Translations under genes and position numbers: made by a program
In this document: piece by piece, positions 1 through 7,173 of the stretch
Position numbering within the stretch: the stretch's first letter is position 1
How the letters are laid out: each line of letters starts with the position of its first letter
The notes under the pieces: generated by a model
The model's input: only the letters and a program-made list of their open reading frames with translations
What the model was told of the DNA's origin: nothing
The model's database searches: none
NCBI GenBank assembly: GCA_005888095.1
Contig: VBKF01000124.1
Coordinates: 1-34,098, forward strand
Direction: 5' to 3'
Source of the DNA: Deltaproteobacteria bacterium
GTDB taxonomy: Bacteria; Desulfobacterota; Binatia; DP-6
Length of the DNA stretch: 34,098 nt

Positions 1-331
1 TGGGTTGCACGGAGCCCTGGCAATCGACCTGGAACGTCCATCTGACCGCCCCCGTGGCGGCATCGAGAGCATAGAAGAAGCCGTCCCACGATCCGACGTA
101 CACCACCCCGTGGACGACGGCGGGCGAGGCGCTGACCACGTCCCCGGTCGTGAAGTCCCAGGCCGGCGTCAGGAGCCCGACGTTGCCCGCGTTGATGAGC
201 GAGCCGGGGTTCGTGAAGCTGTGCTTCAGGTCCCGCCCGTACATCGGCCAGTCCTGAGCCCTTGCGACGGAGGACACAACGAGCGCGGCAAACGCCAGCG
301 AGACGACGAGCACGCGCTTCGATGGCCGCAT
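1..331 (-). CDS. PQQ-type beta-propeller secreted protein, N-terminal part (runs off left edge)
   Basis: The minus strand reads an open frame from an ATG at 331 to the window edge, 110 codons without a stop. It starts with a signal peptide (MRPSKRVLVVSLAFAALVV..., likely cleaved after ARAQ near residue 26). The mature part begins DWPMYGRDLKHSFTN and continues through SPAVVHGVVYVGSWDGFFYA and LDAATGAVRWTF. The D-W-P-M-Y-G-R-D opening and the VYVGS.DG..YALDA.TG...W blade motif are typical of PQQ-dependent dehydrogenase-like or outer-membrane-assembly-type beta-propellers. A GGAGGT ribosome site lies a few bases upstream of the ATG. It is probably a periplasmic or secreted propeller. Whether it binds PQQ as a true alcohol dehydrogenase or only shares the fold cannot be told from one blade. 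The C-terminus is outside the window. Confidence 0.8.
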   Translation of the reverse strand, partial: MRPSKRVLVVSLAFAALVVSSVARAQDWPMYGRDLKHSFTNPGSLINAGNVGLLTPAWDFTTGDVVSASPAVVHGVVYVGSWDGFFYALDAATGAVRWTFQVDCQGSVQP

Positions 332-429
332 CGACGCACCTCCGTGCGAAAGGCCACCGAGGATTACGTTGGATGCGGGCCGGGTGTGTCAATCACGGAA
401 GCCGGAGGTTCTGCGAAGGCGGTTGCCAC

Positions 430-621
430 TCACCGATGTCGACCTGCCCGTCGCGCGCCGTCCTGACGAGCGGCCTGTGGGGCGGAGTCGGACGCGCCGT
501 GGTCAACGTGCACGGTACCGCGGCCGTTGTTCAAGCGCACGTGTACGTTGTGTCCGCATCCGCTGGAGGCCAGCGCGGCGAGCCAGGCGACGACCGCCAG
601 GGCCCAGCATATCGCGTGCAT
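430..621 (-). CDS. small putative lipoprotein, function unknown
   Basis: Sixty-three codons from an ATG at 621, preceded by GAGGAGG at good spacing; an in-frame ATG at 639 lacks such a site. Residues 3-18 are hydrophobic (AICWALAVVAWLAALA) and are followed by S-S-G-C at 19-22, a weak lipobox. Cys22 could be lipidated, although a Leu at -3 is missing. The mature part is short and polar (GCGHNVHVRLNNGRGTVHVD...) and ends in an Arg-rich tail. I recognise no family. It sits between the propeller gene and the transporter ATPase on the same strand, with 98 bp to the propeller start. The ribosome site and the signal-like start support a real gene; the small size and weak lipobox keep confidence moderate. 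Confidence 0.5.
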   Translation of the reverse strand: MHAICWALAVVAWLAALASSGCGHNVHVRLNNGRGTVHVDHGASDSAPQAARQDGARRAGRHR

Positions 622-691
622 GACGGCCCTCCTCGGCAAAGCCCGGGGACGCGCTACCGTAGCCCGGCCGTTGCCTCGCCTTCAAGCCTCC

Positions 692-1447
692 TCACCGGTC
701 CGCCCCGAGCAACGCCCGCGTCTCCGCCGCCCGCGGGCGCTCGAGGACCTCCTCCGGCGGGCCGCTCTCGACGATTCGCCCGCCCGCGAGCACCACCACA
801 CGGTCCGCCACGCGGCGCGCGAAGCCGATCTCGTGCGTCACGATCACCATGGTCTGGCCGGCCGCCGCCAGGTCTGCCACGACCGCGAGCACCTCGCCCA
901 CCAGGCGGGGGTCGAGCGCGGAGGTCGGCTCGTCGAGCAGCAGCACCACGGGCTCCATCGCGAGCGCGCGAGCGATCGCGACACGCTGCTGCTGTCCGCC
1001 GGAGAGCGTGTGCGGAGAGGCATCACCGTAGGCCGCGAGCCCGACCCGCTCGAGCAGTGCCCGCGCCCGCGCCTCGGCAGCCGCCGGCGTGAGCCCGAGG
1101 ACGTGGCGGGGCGCCTCCGTGACGTTCCCGAGCGCCGTGAAATGCGGGAAGAGATGGAAGCTCTGGAAGACCATCCCGACGCGCGTGCGCACCGCCCGGA
1201 GGGCTGCCGCGTCCGTGCGCTCGTTCATCCCCGGTCGCAGCCGGTGACCCGCGATCTCCACCTCGCCCGCGGCGAACGGCGTGAGATAGTTCATCGCGCG
1301 CAGCAGGGTCGTCTTCCCGCTGCCCGACGGCCCGATGATCGCCACCACCTCGCCGCGCCTCACCTCGAGGTCGATCCCCCCGAGCACGGTCTTGCCGCCG
1401 AGCCGGGTCTCGAGTCCGCGGACCGTCACGACCGCGCCGTCGTTCAT
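692..1447 (-). CDS. polar amino-acid ABC transporter ATP-binding protein
   Basis: A 251-residue ABC ATPase of the GlnQ/HisP type, normal length for the family. Visible motifs: Walker A GPSGSGKTT at 39-47, Q-loop MVFQSFHLFPH with Gln95, signature LSGGQQQR at 148-155, Walker B LLLDEPTSALDP with Asp172/Glu173, and the H-loop VTHE with His205. It powers uptake of an amino acid or similar small polar solute through the permease domain encoded just upstream. Its ATG at 1447 overlaps the TGA of that gene (ATGA, 1447-1444), so translation is probably coupled and the two form an operon. The frame is open further upstream, but ATG 1447 matches the family N-terminus. The substrate cannot be assigned from the ATPase. 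Confidence 0.95.
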   Translation of the reverse strand: MNDGAVVTVRGLETRLGGKTVLGGIDLEVRRGEVVAIIGPSGSGKTTLLRAMNYLTPFAAGEVEIAGHRLRPGMNERTDAAALRAVRTRVGMVFQSFHLFPHFTALGNVTEAPRHVLGLTPAAAEARARALLERVGLAAYGDASPHTLSGGQQQRVAIARALAMEPVVLLLDEPTSALDPRLVGEVLAVVADLAAAGQTMVIVTHEIGFARRVADRVVVLAGGRIVESGPPEEVLERPRAAETRALLGADR

Positions 1448-2946
1448 GCCGGAGCGGGAGCGAGCCGGCGCTCGAGGCGCCGGGCCAGGCGCGAGAGCGG
1501 GTAGCTGAGCGCGAGGTAGAGGGCCGCGCACAGCAGCCCGGGGGCGAGCCAGCCCCGCACGTCGACCGCCGTGATCGTCATCTGCTTCGTGAGCTCCACC
1601 ACCGTGATCACCGACACCAGCGAGGAATCCTTCAGGAGCGCGATGAAGTCGTTGGCGATGCCGGGGAGCGCCACCCGCAGCGCTTGGGGCAGCACGATCC
1701 GCCGGAGCGTCAGCCAGCGCGACATGCCGAGCGCCGCCGCCGCCTCGCTCTGCCCGGCCGGCACGGCCTCCAGGCCCGCGCGGTAGAGCTCGGCCTCGTA
1801 CGCCGCATAGTTGAGCCCGAGCCCCACCACCGCCGCGCTGAAGGCCGTGAGCGGCAGGATGGGGGCGAGCCCGTAGTAGAGCACGTACAGCTGGAGCAGC
1901 ACGGGCGTGCCGCGGAAGAGCTCGACGTACGTCCCGCCCGCCGCCCGCAGCGCCCGCCCCCCGTACCGCCGCGCGACGCTCAGCACGAGGCCGCCGGCGA
2001 CGGCGAGCGCCATCGCGAGCACCGAGATGACGATCGTGAACCCGGTGGCGCGCAGGAAGAGCGGCACGTGCCCGAGCGACAGCGACTCCCGCCCGCGTGC
2101 GTCCACGGCCGTGAGCCCCGCGGAGGCGATCGCCTTCTGCCGCGCGTCCCACAGGTGCCAGCGCGCGAGGATGGCTCGCAGCTCGCCGTCGCCCATCATC
2201 GCGGCCAGGGCGCCGTCCACCGCGGTGAGCAGCGCCGGCGCATCGGGGCGGACGGCGATCGCGTAGGTGCCCTCCCCCACCGTCGCGGCGGCGCGCAGCG
2301 TCGGACGGGGGAGCCCGTAGCGCGCCGCGATGATGTTGTCGAGGAGCACGCCGTCGAGCCGGCCGCGCTCGAGGTCGAGGTACGGCTCCTCGACGCCTTC
2401 ATACAGCACCAGCTCCACGCCGGGCGCCCGGCGCACGAGGTCGTAGGCGAGCGAGCCCTCGAGCGTCCCGACCCGCCGGCCGCGGAGGTCCTCGAGGCCG
2501 CGCGCGCCGCTGGCGTCGCCGCGGCGCACGACGAGCGTCTCCGCGAAGGCGTAGTACGGCCGCGTGAAGGCGACGCGCGCCCGGCGCGCCGGCGTCACCT
2601 CGATGCCGTTCAGCGCCACGTCGAAATCGCCGCGCTCGAGGGATGGGATCAGCGTCTGCCAGTCGTTCTGCACGAACTCGGCCGCCAGGCCGAGGCGGCG
2701 CGCCAGGGCGCCGGCGATCTCCACCTCGAAGCCGCTCAGCCCCGAGGGACTCCCGGGGTCCTGGAAGACGTACGGCTCCCCGCCCTGCATGTCACCGCCC
2801 CAGCGGAGGGTGCCGCGTGCCCGCATGGCGGCAACCCGGTCCTCGACCTGCGGCCGGGTGCAGCCGCAGATCAGGGCCAGGAAGATCAGCGCCGGCACCG
2901 TGCGCTTCGTGACTCTTCGTTTAGCGAAGGGCAGCCGCGCGGGCAA
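1444..2946 (-). CDS. fused substrate-binding protein and permease of a polar amino-acid ABC transporter
   Basis: A 500-residue fusion. Residues 18-29 (PALIFLALICGC) look like a lipoprotein signal with Cys29 as acceptor. Residues 45-270 are a family-3 extracellular solute-binding domain: GTLRWGGDMQGGEPYVF, GLSGFEVEIAGALARRLGL, LERGDFDVALNGIEVTPARR, GRRVGTLEGSLAYDLV. Residues 297-490 are a MetI-like permease with TYVELFRGTPVLLQLYVLYY and the EAA loop AAAALGMSRWLTLRRIVLPQ that docks on the ATPase. It binds solute outside the membrane and passes it through its own permease half, as in GlnP-type fusions. The start is a TTG with only a poor ribosome site; no in-frame ATG precedes the signal. It ends in an ATGA overlap with the ATPase gene. 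A 53-bp divergent gap separates it from the gene at 3000. Confidence 0.9.
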   Translation of the reverse strand: MPARLPFAKRRVTKRTVPALIFLALICGCTRPQVEDRVAAMRARGTLRWGGDMQGGEPYVFQDPGSPSGLSGFEVEIAGALARRLGLAAEFVQNDWQTLIPSLERGDFDVALNGIEVTPARRARVAFTRPYYAFAETLVVRRGDASGARGLEDLRGRRVGTLEGSLAYDLVRRAPGVELVLYEGVEEPYLDLERGRLDGVLLDNIIAARYGLPRPTLRAAATVGEGTYAIAVRPDAPALLTAVDGALAAMMGDGELRAILARWHLWDARQKAIASAGLTAVDARGRESLSLGHVPLFLRATGFTIVISVLAMALAVAGGLVLSVARRYGGRALRAAGGTYVELFRGTPVLLQLYVLYYGLAPILPLTAFSAAVVGLGLNYAAYEAELYRAGLEAVPAGQSEAAAALGMSRWLTLRRIVLPQALRVALPGIANDFIALLKDSSLVSVITVVELTKQMTITAVDVRGWLAPGLLCAALYLALSYPLSRLARRLERRLAPAPA

Positions 2947-2999
2947 GGATTTCCGTCCCCGACGCGACGGCTCCGTACACTCATGCTATGTAGCGGCCC

Positions 3000-3902
3000 A
3001 TGCGAAGGCACTCGATCGTCCTCGCCCTTCTCCTGGCCGCCGGGCTCGGCGGCCCACCCGCGCGGGCCGGCGACGCGACCGGCGCCTTCGCGCCGTACGA
3101 GGACCTGCTCGAGGTCCTCGGCGACCTCACCTGGCACCTCCGCGACGACCTCTACCGCTTCCCGCCTCCGAAGGACCCCACCGGCCACGACCTCTACCGT
3201 CTCGCGCTCAGCCGCCTCGAGAACTGGGAGAAGCGGTACCCGGGACGGCTCCGGGACGTCGTCGGCTACGCCCGCGCCGAGGCGCTCGAGCGTCTCGGCG
3301 AGTACGCGAAGGCGGCGGACGGCTACGGGCGGGTGGTGGCCGAAGGCTCACCGCTCGCCGACCAGGCGCGGACGGCGCGCGAGCGCGCCGCCAGCTTTGC
3401 CGAAGCCGCCGCCCTGCCCGAGGACGGGCCCGACGTCGACGCGACGCTCGCCGCCCTGCGCCGGAAGCTCGACGCGTGGGGACGGCTGGTCGAGCGCTGG
3501 ACCGGCACGCCCTACGAAACACCGGCGCTGGTCGAGGAGGAGCGTCTCGAGCGCGCCGCCGCCGGCGTCGTCGTCCGCAACCGGACCATCGTGCAGGACG
3601 GCACCCTGACCGCCGAGCGCGCCCTGCGCTTCCTCGTCCAGAAGCACGCCGACAGCCGCAACCTCCCGGACCACATCCTGCGGCTCGGCGACCTCTATGC
3701 CGACGTCGCCCGCGACTACGTCGAGCAGCACGAGCGCCCGCTCGCCTTCGAGGAGGACGAGTTCGTCCAGCGGGCCGACCGCGCCCTCGAGATGTACCGC
3801 AAGGTCGCCACCTGGGACGGCGCCCGCGAGAAGCCCGAGGCGCAGGGCCGCTTCGCGGCCTTCGACGCCTACAAGACGTCCGTGCTGGCGCGCTACCGCT
3901 GA
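3000..3902 (+). CDS. exported helical-repeat (TPR-like) protein, function unknown
   Basis: A 300-residue protein starting at ATG 3000 with a clear signal peptide (MRRHSIVLALLLAAGLGG, cleavage near PARAG at 20-24). The rest is charged and helical, with TPR-like segments such as GYARAEALERLGEYAKAADG and DHILRLGDLYADVARDYVEQ, and no catalytic motif I can name. A TATGTA element at 2990-2995 could be a -10 box, but the ribosome site is weak. The gene overlaps the next one by one base (TGATG at 3900-3904), which indicates co-translation of two exported helical-repeat proteins. By analogy it may be a scaffold or assembly factor of the periplasm or outer membrane; this is inference. I do not recognise the family. 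Confidence 0.8.
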   Translation: MRRHSIVLALLLAAGLGGPPARAGDATGAFAPYEDLLEVLGDLTWHLRDDLYRFPPPKDPTGHDLYRLALSRLENWEKRYPGRLRDVVGYARAEALERLGEYAKAADGYGRVVAEGSPLADQARTARERAASFAEAAALPEDGPDVDATLAALRRKLDAWGRLVERWTGTPYETPALVEEERLERAAAGVVVRNRTIVQDGTLTAERALRFLVQKHADSRNLPDHILRLGDLYADVARDYVEQHERPLAFEEDEFVQRADRALEMYRKVATWDGAREKPEAQGRFAAFDAYKTSVLARYR

Positions 3903-6007
3903 TGCTCGCGGCGCTCCTGCTCGTGCTCCTGGCGCTCCCCGCGCGCGCCGACGACCTGGTCGGCGAGGCCGTGTCGGCCGACGCCGCCATCGAGGAGCGC
4001 GTCCGCCTCGTCCTCGCGCACCGGCTGGAGGGCAGCTTCGACGTCCTGGCGGCCGACGTCACGGCGCTCGCCGCCCTCGACGAGGAGCGCGAGGCGAAGG
4101 GCCTTCCGCCGACGGGCCTCACCGACGACGTCCGCTACGTCGCAGCCGGTCTCGCGGCCACCCGCGACGCCCAGCGCGAGGCGCTCCGCGCCCTCCTCGA
4201 CGCGCATCCCGACCCGGTCGTGCGCAAGTGCGCCGAGCGCCGGCTCGAGGCCGACGAGGCGGCACGCGCGGACCAGCTCCTCGCCGACGACCGGCACAAC
4301 CGCCGCGCCGGCGTCGTCAACGACTTCGTTCGCCCGCTCGGCGTCTTCTCGGGCGGCGTTTTGCTGGCCGCGCTGAATCCCTTCCTCCTGGCCGGGAGCG
4401 CCATCGACAGCGTCGCCACCACCGCCGCGAACCTCTGGCACTACGGCCGTCTCTCGCGGCAGGAGCGCGAGGCGCTGGTCCATTACCGGACGCTCCTCGA
4501 GCGCGAACCCCGGACGAGCGACGCGCCCGAGATCGCACGCGCCATCCGGCGGCTCGGGACCAAGCGCGCCGCCGCGCTGTGCGAGGAGACCGTCGCCGCC
4601 GGCAAGCACGCGATCGAGGCCGACGATCTCGACCATGCCGCCTTCTACCTCGTCGACGCGCATCACCTCGAGGGCTGCGCCGGCAAGGCGGAACGCCTCC
4701 TCGCGCGCACCGACGAGGCGCGCGCGCGGCGCGCCGCCCGCGACGAGGCCCGGCGCTGGCCGCTCGACGACGCGCCCTTCCCGCGGGTCGTCGAGCTCGA
4801 CGACTACCGGGCGCTGCTGGTCGCGACGGCGGCCGGGGTGCCGAGCAGCATGATCGCCGCCGCCAGCCGCTTCATCGAACGGCACGAGGGAAGCCGGTTC
4901 GCGTCCTCGGCGCGCTACGCGCTGGCGATCGGACGCGACCTCGCGGGTCATCACGAGGCGGCGCGCGATGCGCTCGCCGACGTGGCGCGCGATCACCGCT
5001 CGTCGGTCGGCCGCCACGTCGCGAACCTGCTCGCGAGCCCCGATTTCAACCGCCTCGCCGCCATCGACGAGGCCGAGCGCCGCCACCGGCGCGAGACCTT
5101 GCGCTACGTATTCCTCGGCGGGCGCCTGGACGGCCGGACCGCCGTCTACAGCGCGGCCCAGCTCGGCGCGACCGGCGTGCAGGCGGCCGAGTCAATCGGC
5201 ATGTTCAACGTGATTGGCGTGCTCACGCGGGGCTGGCAGGCGTGGCGGCACGACCCCGTGTCGAACCAGGGGATCATCGACCGCGGCGAGGAGCTCCTCG
5301 CGCGCGAGCCGAATTCGCCCGAAGCCGCCAACGTGCATGCGCGGCTCGCCGACGCCTACGAGCGCGCGGGCAACTACGGGCGCGCCCTGATGCACTACCA
5401 GGCCACGCCGGGCCCGAATCCGAAGCGCGTCGCCGCGCTCGAGGACAAGCTCGCGGACCGCATGCTCGAGGACGCGGGCCGCACGGGGCCGGGCGACCGG
5501 ACGCTGCTCGAGGCGATCGTTCGCCACCTCGGCGAGACCAAGGCGGCGGACAAGGCGCGCAAGCGGCTCCGCGACCTGCCCGGCACGGGGGAGACGGTCC
5601 TCGCGCGCGACGTCCTCGAGGCCAACCCCGCGCTCCTCGGCCCCGAGGGCCTCGACCTCGACCCGCGACTCCTGGACGGTGACCGTGCGAACGGCGAGCT
5701 CGCCGACGCCGGCGTGACGCTTGCGGCGGGCGAGATGCGTCTCACGCTCTACAACGCGCCGGGCCCTGGCCAGCACGTGGAGACGCGTCCCGTCTCCTCC
5801 GAAGTCTTTGCCCGCGCGCGCGCCGCGGCCGAGGAGGCGCTCTACGCGCGCCTCCTGACGGCCGACCGCCGCGACGCGGACACCGGTCGCTACGAGCGCT
5901 ACATCCCCTTCTTCGTCCAGGGCTCGCTCGGCGACGACGGGGTCGCGGTGTACCCGGGCGTGAAGATGCGCCGTGACCGATCGGAGGACCGGGAGCTGTA
6001 CGAGTAG
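3902..6007 (+). CDS. large exported TPR-like protein, function unknown
   Basis: A 701-residue protein whose ATG at 3902 shares its A with the TGA of the preceding gene. The frame is open far upstream, but only this start gives a signal peptide (MLAALLLVLLALPARADD). A second hydrophobic stretch at about 147-165 (GVFSGGVLLAALNPFLLAG) may insert in a membrane. The remainder is helical repeats: EAANVHARLADAYERAGNYG at about 480-500 is a TPR-like unit, and SRFASSARYALAIGRDLAGH another. The C-terminal 70 residues carry a conserved-looking segment, GRYERYIPFFVQGSLGDDGV. No enzyme motif is visible. It pairs with the upstream gene, and the two likely act together in the envelope. The following intergenic region starts the toxin-antitoxin cluster. 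Confidence 0.8.
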   Translation: MLAALLLVLLALPARADDLVGEAVSADAAIEERVRLVLAHRLEGSFDVLAADVTALAALDEEREAKGLPPTGLTDDVRYVAAGLAATRDAQREALRALLDAHPDPVVRKCAERRLEADEAARADQLLADDRHNRRAGVVNDFVRPLGVFSGGVLLAALNPFLLAGSAIDSVATTAANLWHYGRLSRQEREALVHYRTLLEREPRTSDAPEIARAIRRLGTKRAAALCEETVAAGKHAIEADDLDHAAFYLVDAHHLEGCAGKAERLLARTDEARARRAARDEARRWPLDDAPFPRVVELDDYRALLVATAAGVPSSMIAAASRFIERHEGSRFASSARYALAIGRDLAGHHEAARDALADVARDHRSSVGRHVANLLASPDFNRLAAIDEAERRHRRETLRYVFLGGRLDGRTAVYSAAQLGATGVQAAESIGMFNVIGVLTRGWQAWRHDPVSNQGIIDRGEELLAREPNSPEAANVHARLADAYERAGNYGRALMHYQATPGPNPKRVAALEDKLADRMLEDAGRTGPGDRTLLEAIVRHLGETKAADKARKRLRDLPGTGETVLARDVLEANPALLGPEGLDLDPRLLDGDRANGELADAGVTLAAGEMRLTLYNAPGPGQHVETRPVSSEVFARARAAAEEALYARLLTADRRDADTGRYERYIPFFVQGSLGDDGVAVYPGVKMRRDRSEDRELYE

Positions 6008-6023
6008 ACGGAGGCCGAGGCCC

Positions 6024-6074
6024 CAACCGCAACGGTTGAGCGCATCCGGAAATGTGGCTATAGTTCTGGCCACA
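6024..6074. promoter_or_regulatory. two inverted repeats over the promoter, probable antitoxin operators
   Basis: Two perfect inverted repeats overlap the promoter elements. CAACCG/CGGTTG (6024-6029 and 6033-6038) runs into the -35 box. TGTGGC/GCCACA (6053-6058 and 6069-6074) flanks the -10 box with a 10-bp centre. Phd/YefM antitoxins are known to repress their own operons by binding palindromes at the promoter, so these are good candidates for its sites. The first repeat could also serve as a weak hairpin behind the gene ending at 6007. Confidence 0.5.
6036..6064 (+). promoter_or_regulatory. sigma-70-type promoter of the phd/mazF-type operon
   Basis: TTGAGC at 6036-6041 and TATAGT at 6059-6064 are separated by exactly 17 bp, close to the consensus TTGACA-17-TATAAT. 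The start codon of the antitoxin follows at 6089 with AAGGAGG just before it, so the leader is short. This is one of the clearest promoters in the window. Confidence 0.7.
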
Positions 6075-6088
6075 ATAAGGAGGCTCGC

Positions 6089-6316
6089 ATGCGCTTCGCG
6101 AGCGTAGCGGAAGTCAAGAACCACCTGTCCGCCTATCTGGCCCGTGCACGGAAGAAGAGGGAGCCGATCGTGGTCACGCATCACGGAAGGCCCTACGCGC
6201 TGATCCAGCCGATTTCGGAGCGGGATCTCGAGCGGCTCGAGTGGGATCGTCTCGCGAGGCAGCGCCTGGAGGCGGCGTGGGAAGGGGACGACGATGCCCT
6301 CTACGACTACCTATAG
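6089..6316 (+). CDS. Phd/YefM-family antitoxin
   Basis: A 75-residue protein starting at ATG 6089 with AAGGAGG at 6078-6084. The N-terminal half, MRFASVAEVKNHLSAYLARA followed by REPIVVTHHGRPYALIQPI, is the Phd/YefM DNA-binding fold: a short strand, the S-x-x-E-x-K-N-x-L helix, and the P-I-V-V-T-x-x-G-x-P hairpin. The acidic C-terminus (AAWEGDDDALYDYL) is the type that wraps around and neutralises a toxin. It should both repress the operon and inhibit the toxin encoded next to it. The last 23 bp overlap the toxin gene in another frame, which keeps the two products in step. Pairing of a Phd-type antitoxin with a MazF-fold toxin is less usual than with Doc or YoeB. Confidence 0.88.
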   Translation: MRFASVAEVKNHLSAYLARARKKREPIVVTHHGRPYALIQPISERDLERLEWDRLARQRLEAAWEGDDDALYDYL

Positions 6317-6656
6317 CCGCGGTCAGGTGGCGGTCGTCGAGGTCGGCTTCTCCGAAGGTACGGGATCGAAGCCTCGTCCCGCGGTGGTGGTGAGCACCGA
6401 GAAGTTCCACCGTTCGCTCCCCGACATCATCGTGTGCCCGATCAGCAGCCAGCCCCGATACTACCGCCGCCCGGGACCGGGCGACCGGCCTCTCCGTTCA
6501 TGGCGGACAGTCGGGCTCCGTCATCCCAGCACCGTCCGTGTCTCGAAGCTCCTCTCCGTCGACAAGACCATCGTCAAGCGGGTGATCGGCGATCTCGTGC
6601 CTGACGATCTTGCGGGTGTTGAAACGATCCTTCGGCAGGCGCTTGCGCTGGCGTAG
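6294..6656 (+). CDS. MazF/PemK-family toxin (probable endoribonuclease)
   Basis: A 120-residue protein starting at ATG 6294 inside the antitoxin gene. It shows the MazF/PemK plan: N-terminal strand YSRGQVAVVEVGF, then GSKPRPAVVVSTEKFHRS with the conserved R-P-A-x-V motif, DIIVCPISSQ matching the V-x-P-I-T/S strand, and LRHPSTVRVSKLLSVDKT resembling the L-x-x-x-S-x-V-x-x-D-x-L region. The C-terminal helix (DLAGVETILRQALALA) is intact, so the toxin looks complete. Family members cut mRNA or tRNA at short sequences; the target cannot be read from the sequence. The gene points towards the broken AbrB/VapC pair on the opposite strand. Confidence 0.85.
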   Translation: MPSTTTYSRGQVAVVEVGFSEGTGSKPRPAVVVSTEKFHRSLPDIIVCPISSQPRYYRRPGPGDRPLRSWRTVGLRHPSTVRVSKLLSVDKTIVKRVIGDLVPDDLAGVETILRQALALA

Positions 6657-6714
6657 ACGAACGTCGGTCTGCCGGCTTCACGCCTCTGCGGCGCGTGCGA
6701 TTTTTCCTTGACCA

Positions 6715-6835
6715 CGCGCCGGGAGTGAGCGTAGCCCCCAGGAGCCGGCGCACCGCTCGCCTCCCCCTCGAAGTACGCGAGCAACGCATGCGAGTCGAGG
6801 ACGAAGCCGCCACGCAGCCTAGCGGCGTCGCTCAC
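6715..6835 (-). pseudogene. remnant of a VapC (PIN-domain) toxin, frameshifted and truncated
   Basis: Downstream of the AbrB-type gene a GTG at 6835 opens VSDAARLRGG then FVLDSHALLAYFEGE. This is the first strand and helix of a PIN domain with the first catalytic Asp (D-S-x-A-L-L-A-Y). After the GEGE-like turn the expected next helix (AVRRLLGAT) is found in a different frame, so a one-base shift has occurred near 6760. After about 6715 no PIN sequence is recognisable in any frame; normal VapC has about 130 residues. The later catalytic acids are absent, so it cannot be an active nuclease. The frame overlaps the antitoxin stop by 17 bp, as in working vapBC operons. End points are approximate. 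Confidence 0.6.
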
Positions 6836-7055
6836 GGCGTCGTTCCCGCCGGAGGGCCGTGGTGCTCGACCCGCCGGGGAAGCGCCTGAGCACGCCGAAG
6901 GAGTCCTCGGCTCGCCCGCGGCCGATCGGACGCACGACGATGCATCCATCTCCCTCTTCGACACTCACCTTGGTTCCGGCTTCGATTTTGAACCGCCGAC
7001 GAAGCTCCACGGGGATGACGATCTGGCCCTTAGGGGTAGCTGTCGATACTGACAT
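6819..7055 (-). CDS. AbrB/MazE/SpoVT-family DNA-binding protein (VapB-type antitoxin)
   Basis: Seventy-eight residues from ATG 7055. The first 50 are a swapped-hairpin AbrB domain: MSVSTATPKGQIVIPVELRR, then RFKIEAGTKVSVEEGDGCIV. The T-x-x-x-K-G-Q-x-x-I-P signature and the G-x-x-V-x-V-E-E turn are diagnostic. The tail (RAEDSFGVLRRFPGG then Arg-rich) fits a toxin-binding end. Upstream ATGs at 7097 and 7085 are in frame, but ATG 7055 with GGAAG before it matches the family start. The PIN-toxin frame behind it is broken, making this an orphan antitoxin. It may still bind DNA or counter related toxins elsewhere; that is inference. Confidence 0.8.
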   Translation of the reverse strand: MSVSTATPKGQIVIPVELRRRFKIEAGTKVSVEEGDGCIVVRPIGRGRAEDSFGVLRRFPGGSSTTALRRERRRERRR

Positions 7056-7173
7056 ACTACGCTTCCGGTTTCGTTGTAACATCATAAATCGTATCACTCC
7101 GGATCACGGCGCGCTGGTACCCAGGGAGAGGGATGTCGTACGAGTGACCGCCGCTAGAAGGCGAGCACGCTAC

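Noticed and set aside
6690-6720. Perfect 8-bp inverted repeat GGCGCGTG/CACGCGCC with TTTTT in the loop, behind the MazF-type gene
   Set aside because: The T-run lies in the 15-base loop, not after the stem, so it does not look like an intrinsic terminator; it may be chance in GC-rich DNA.
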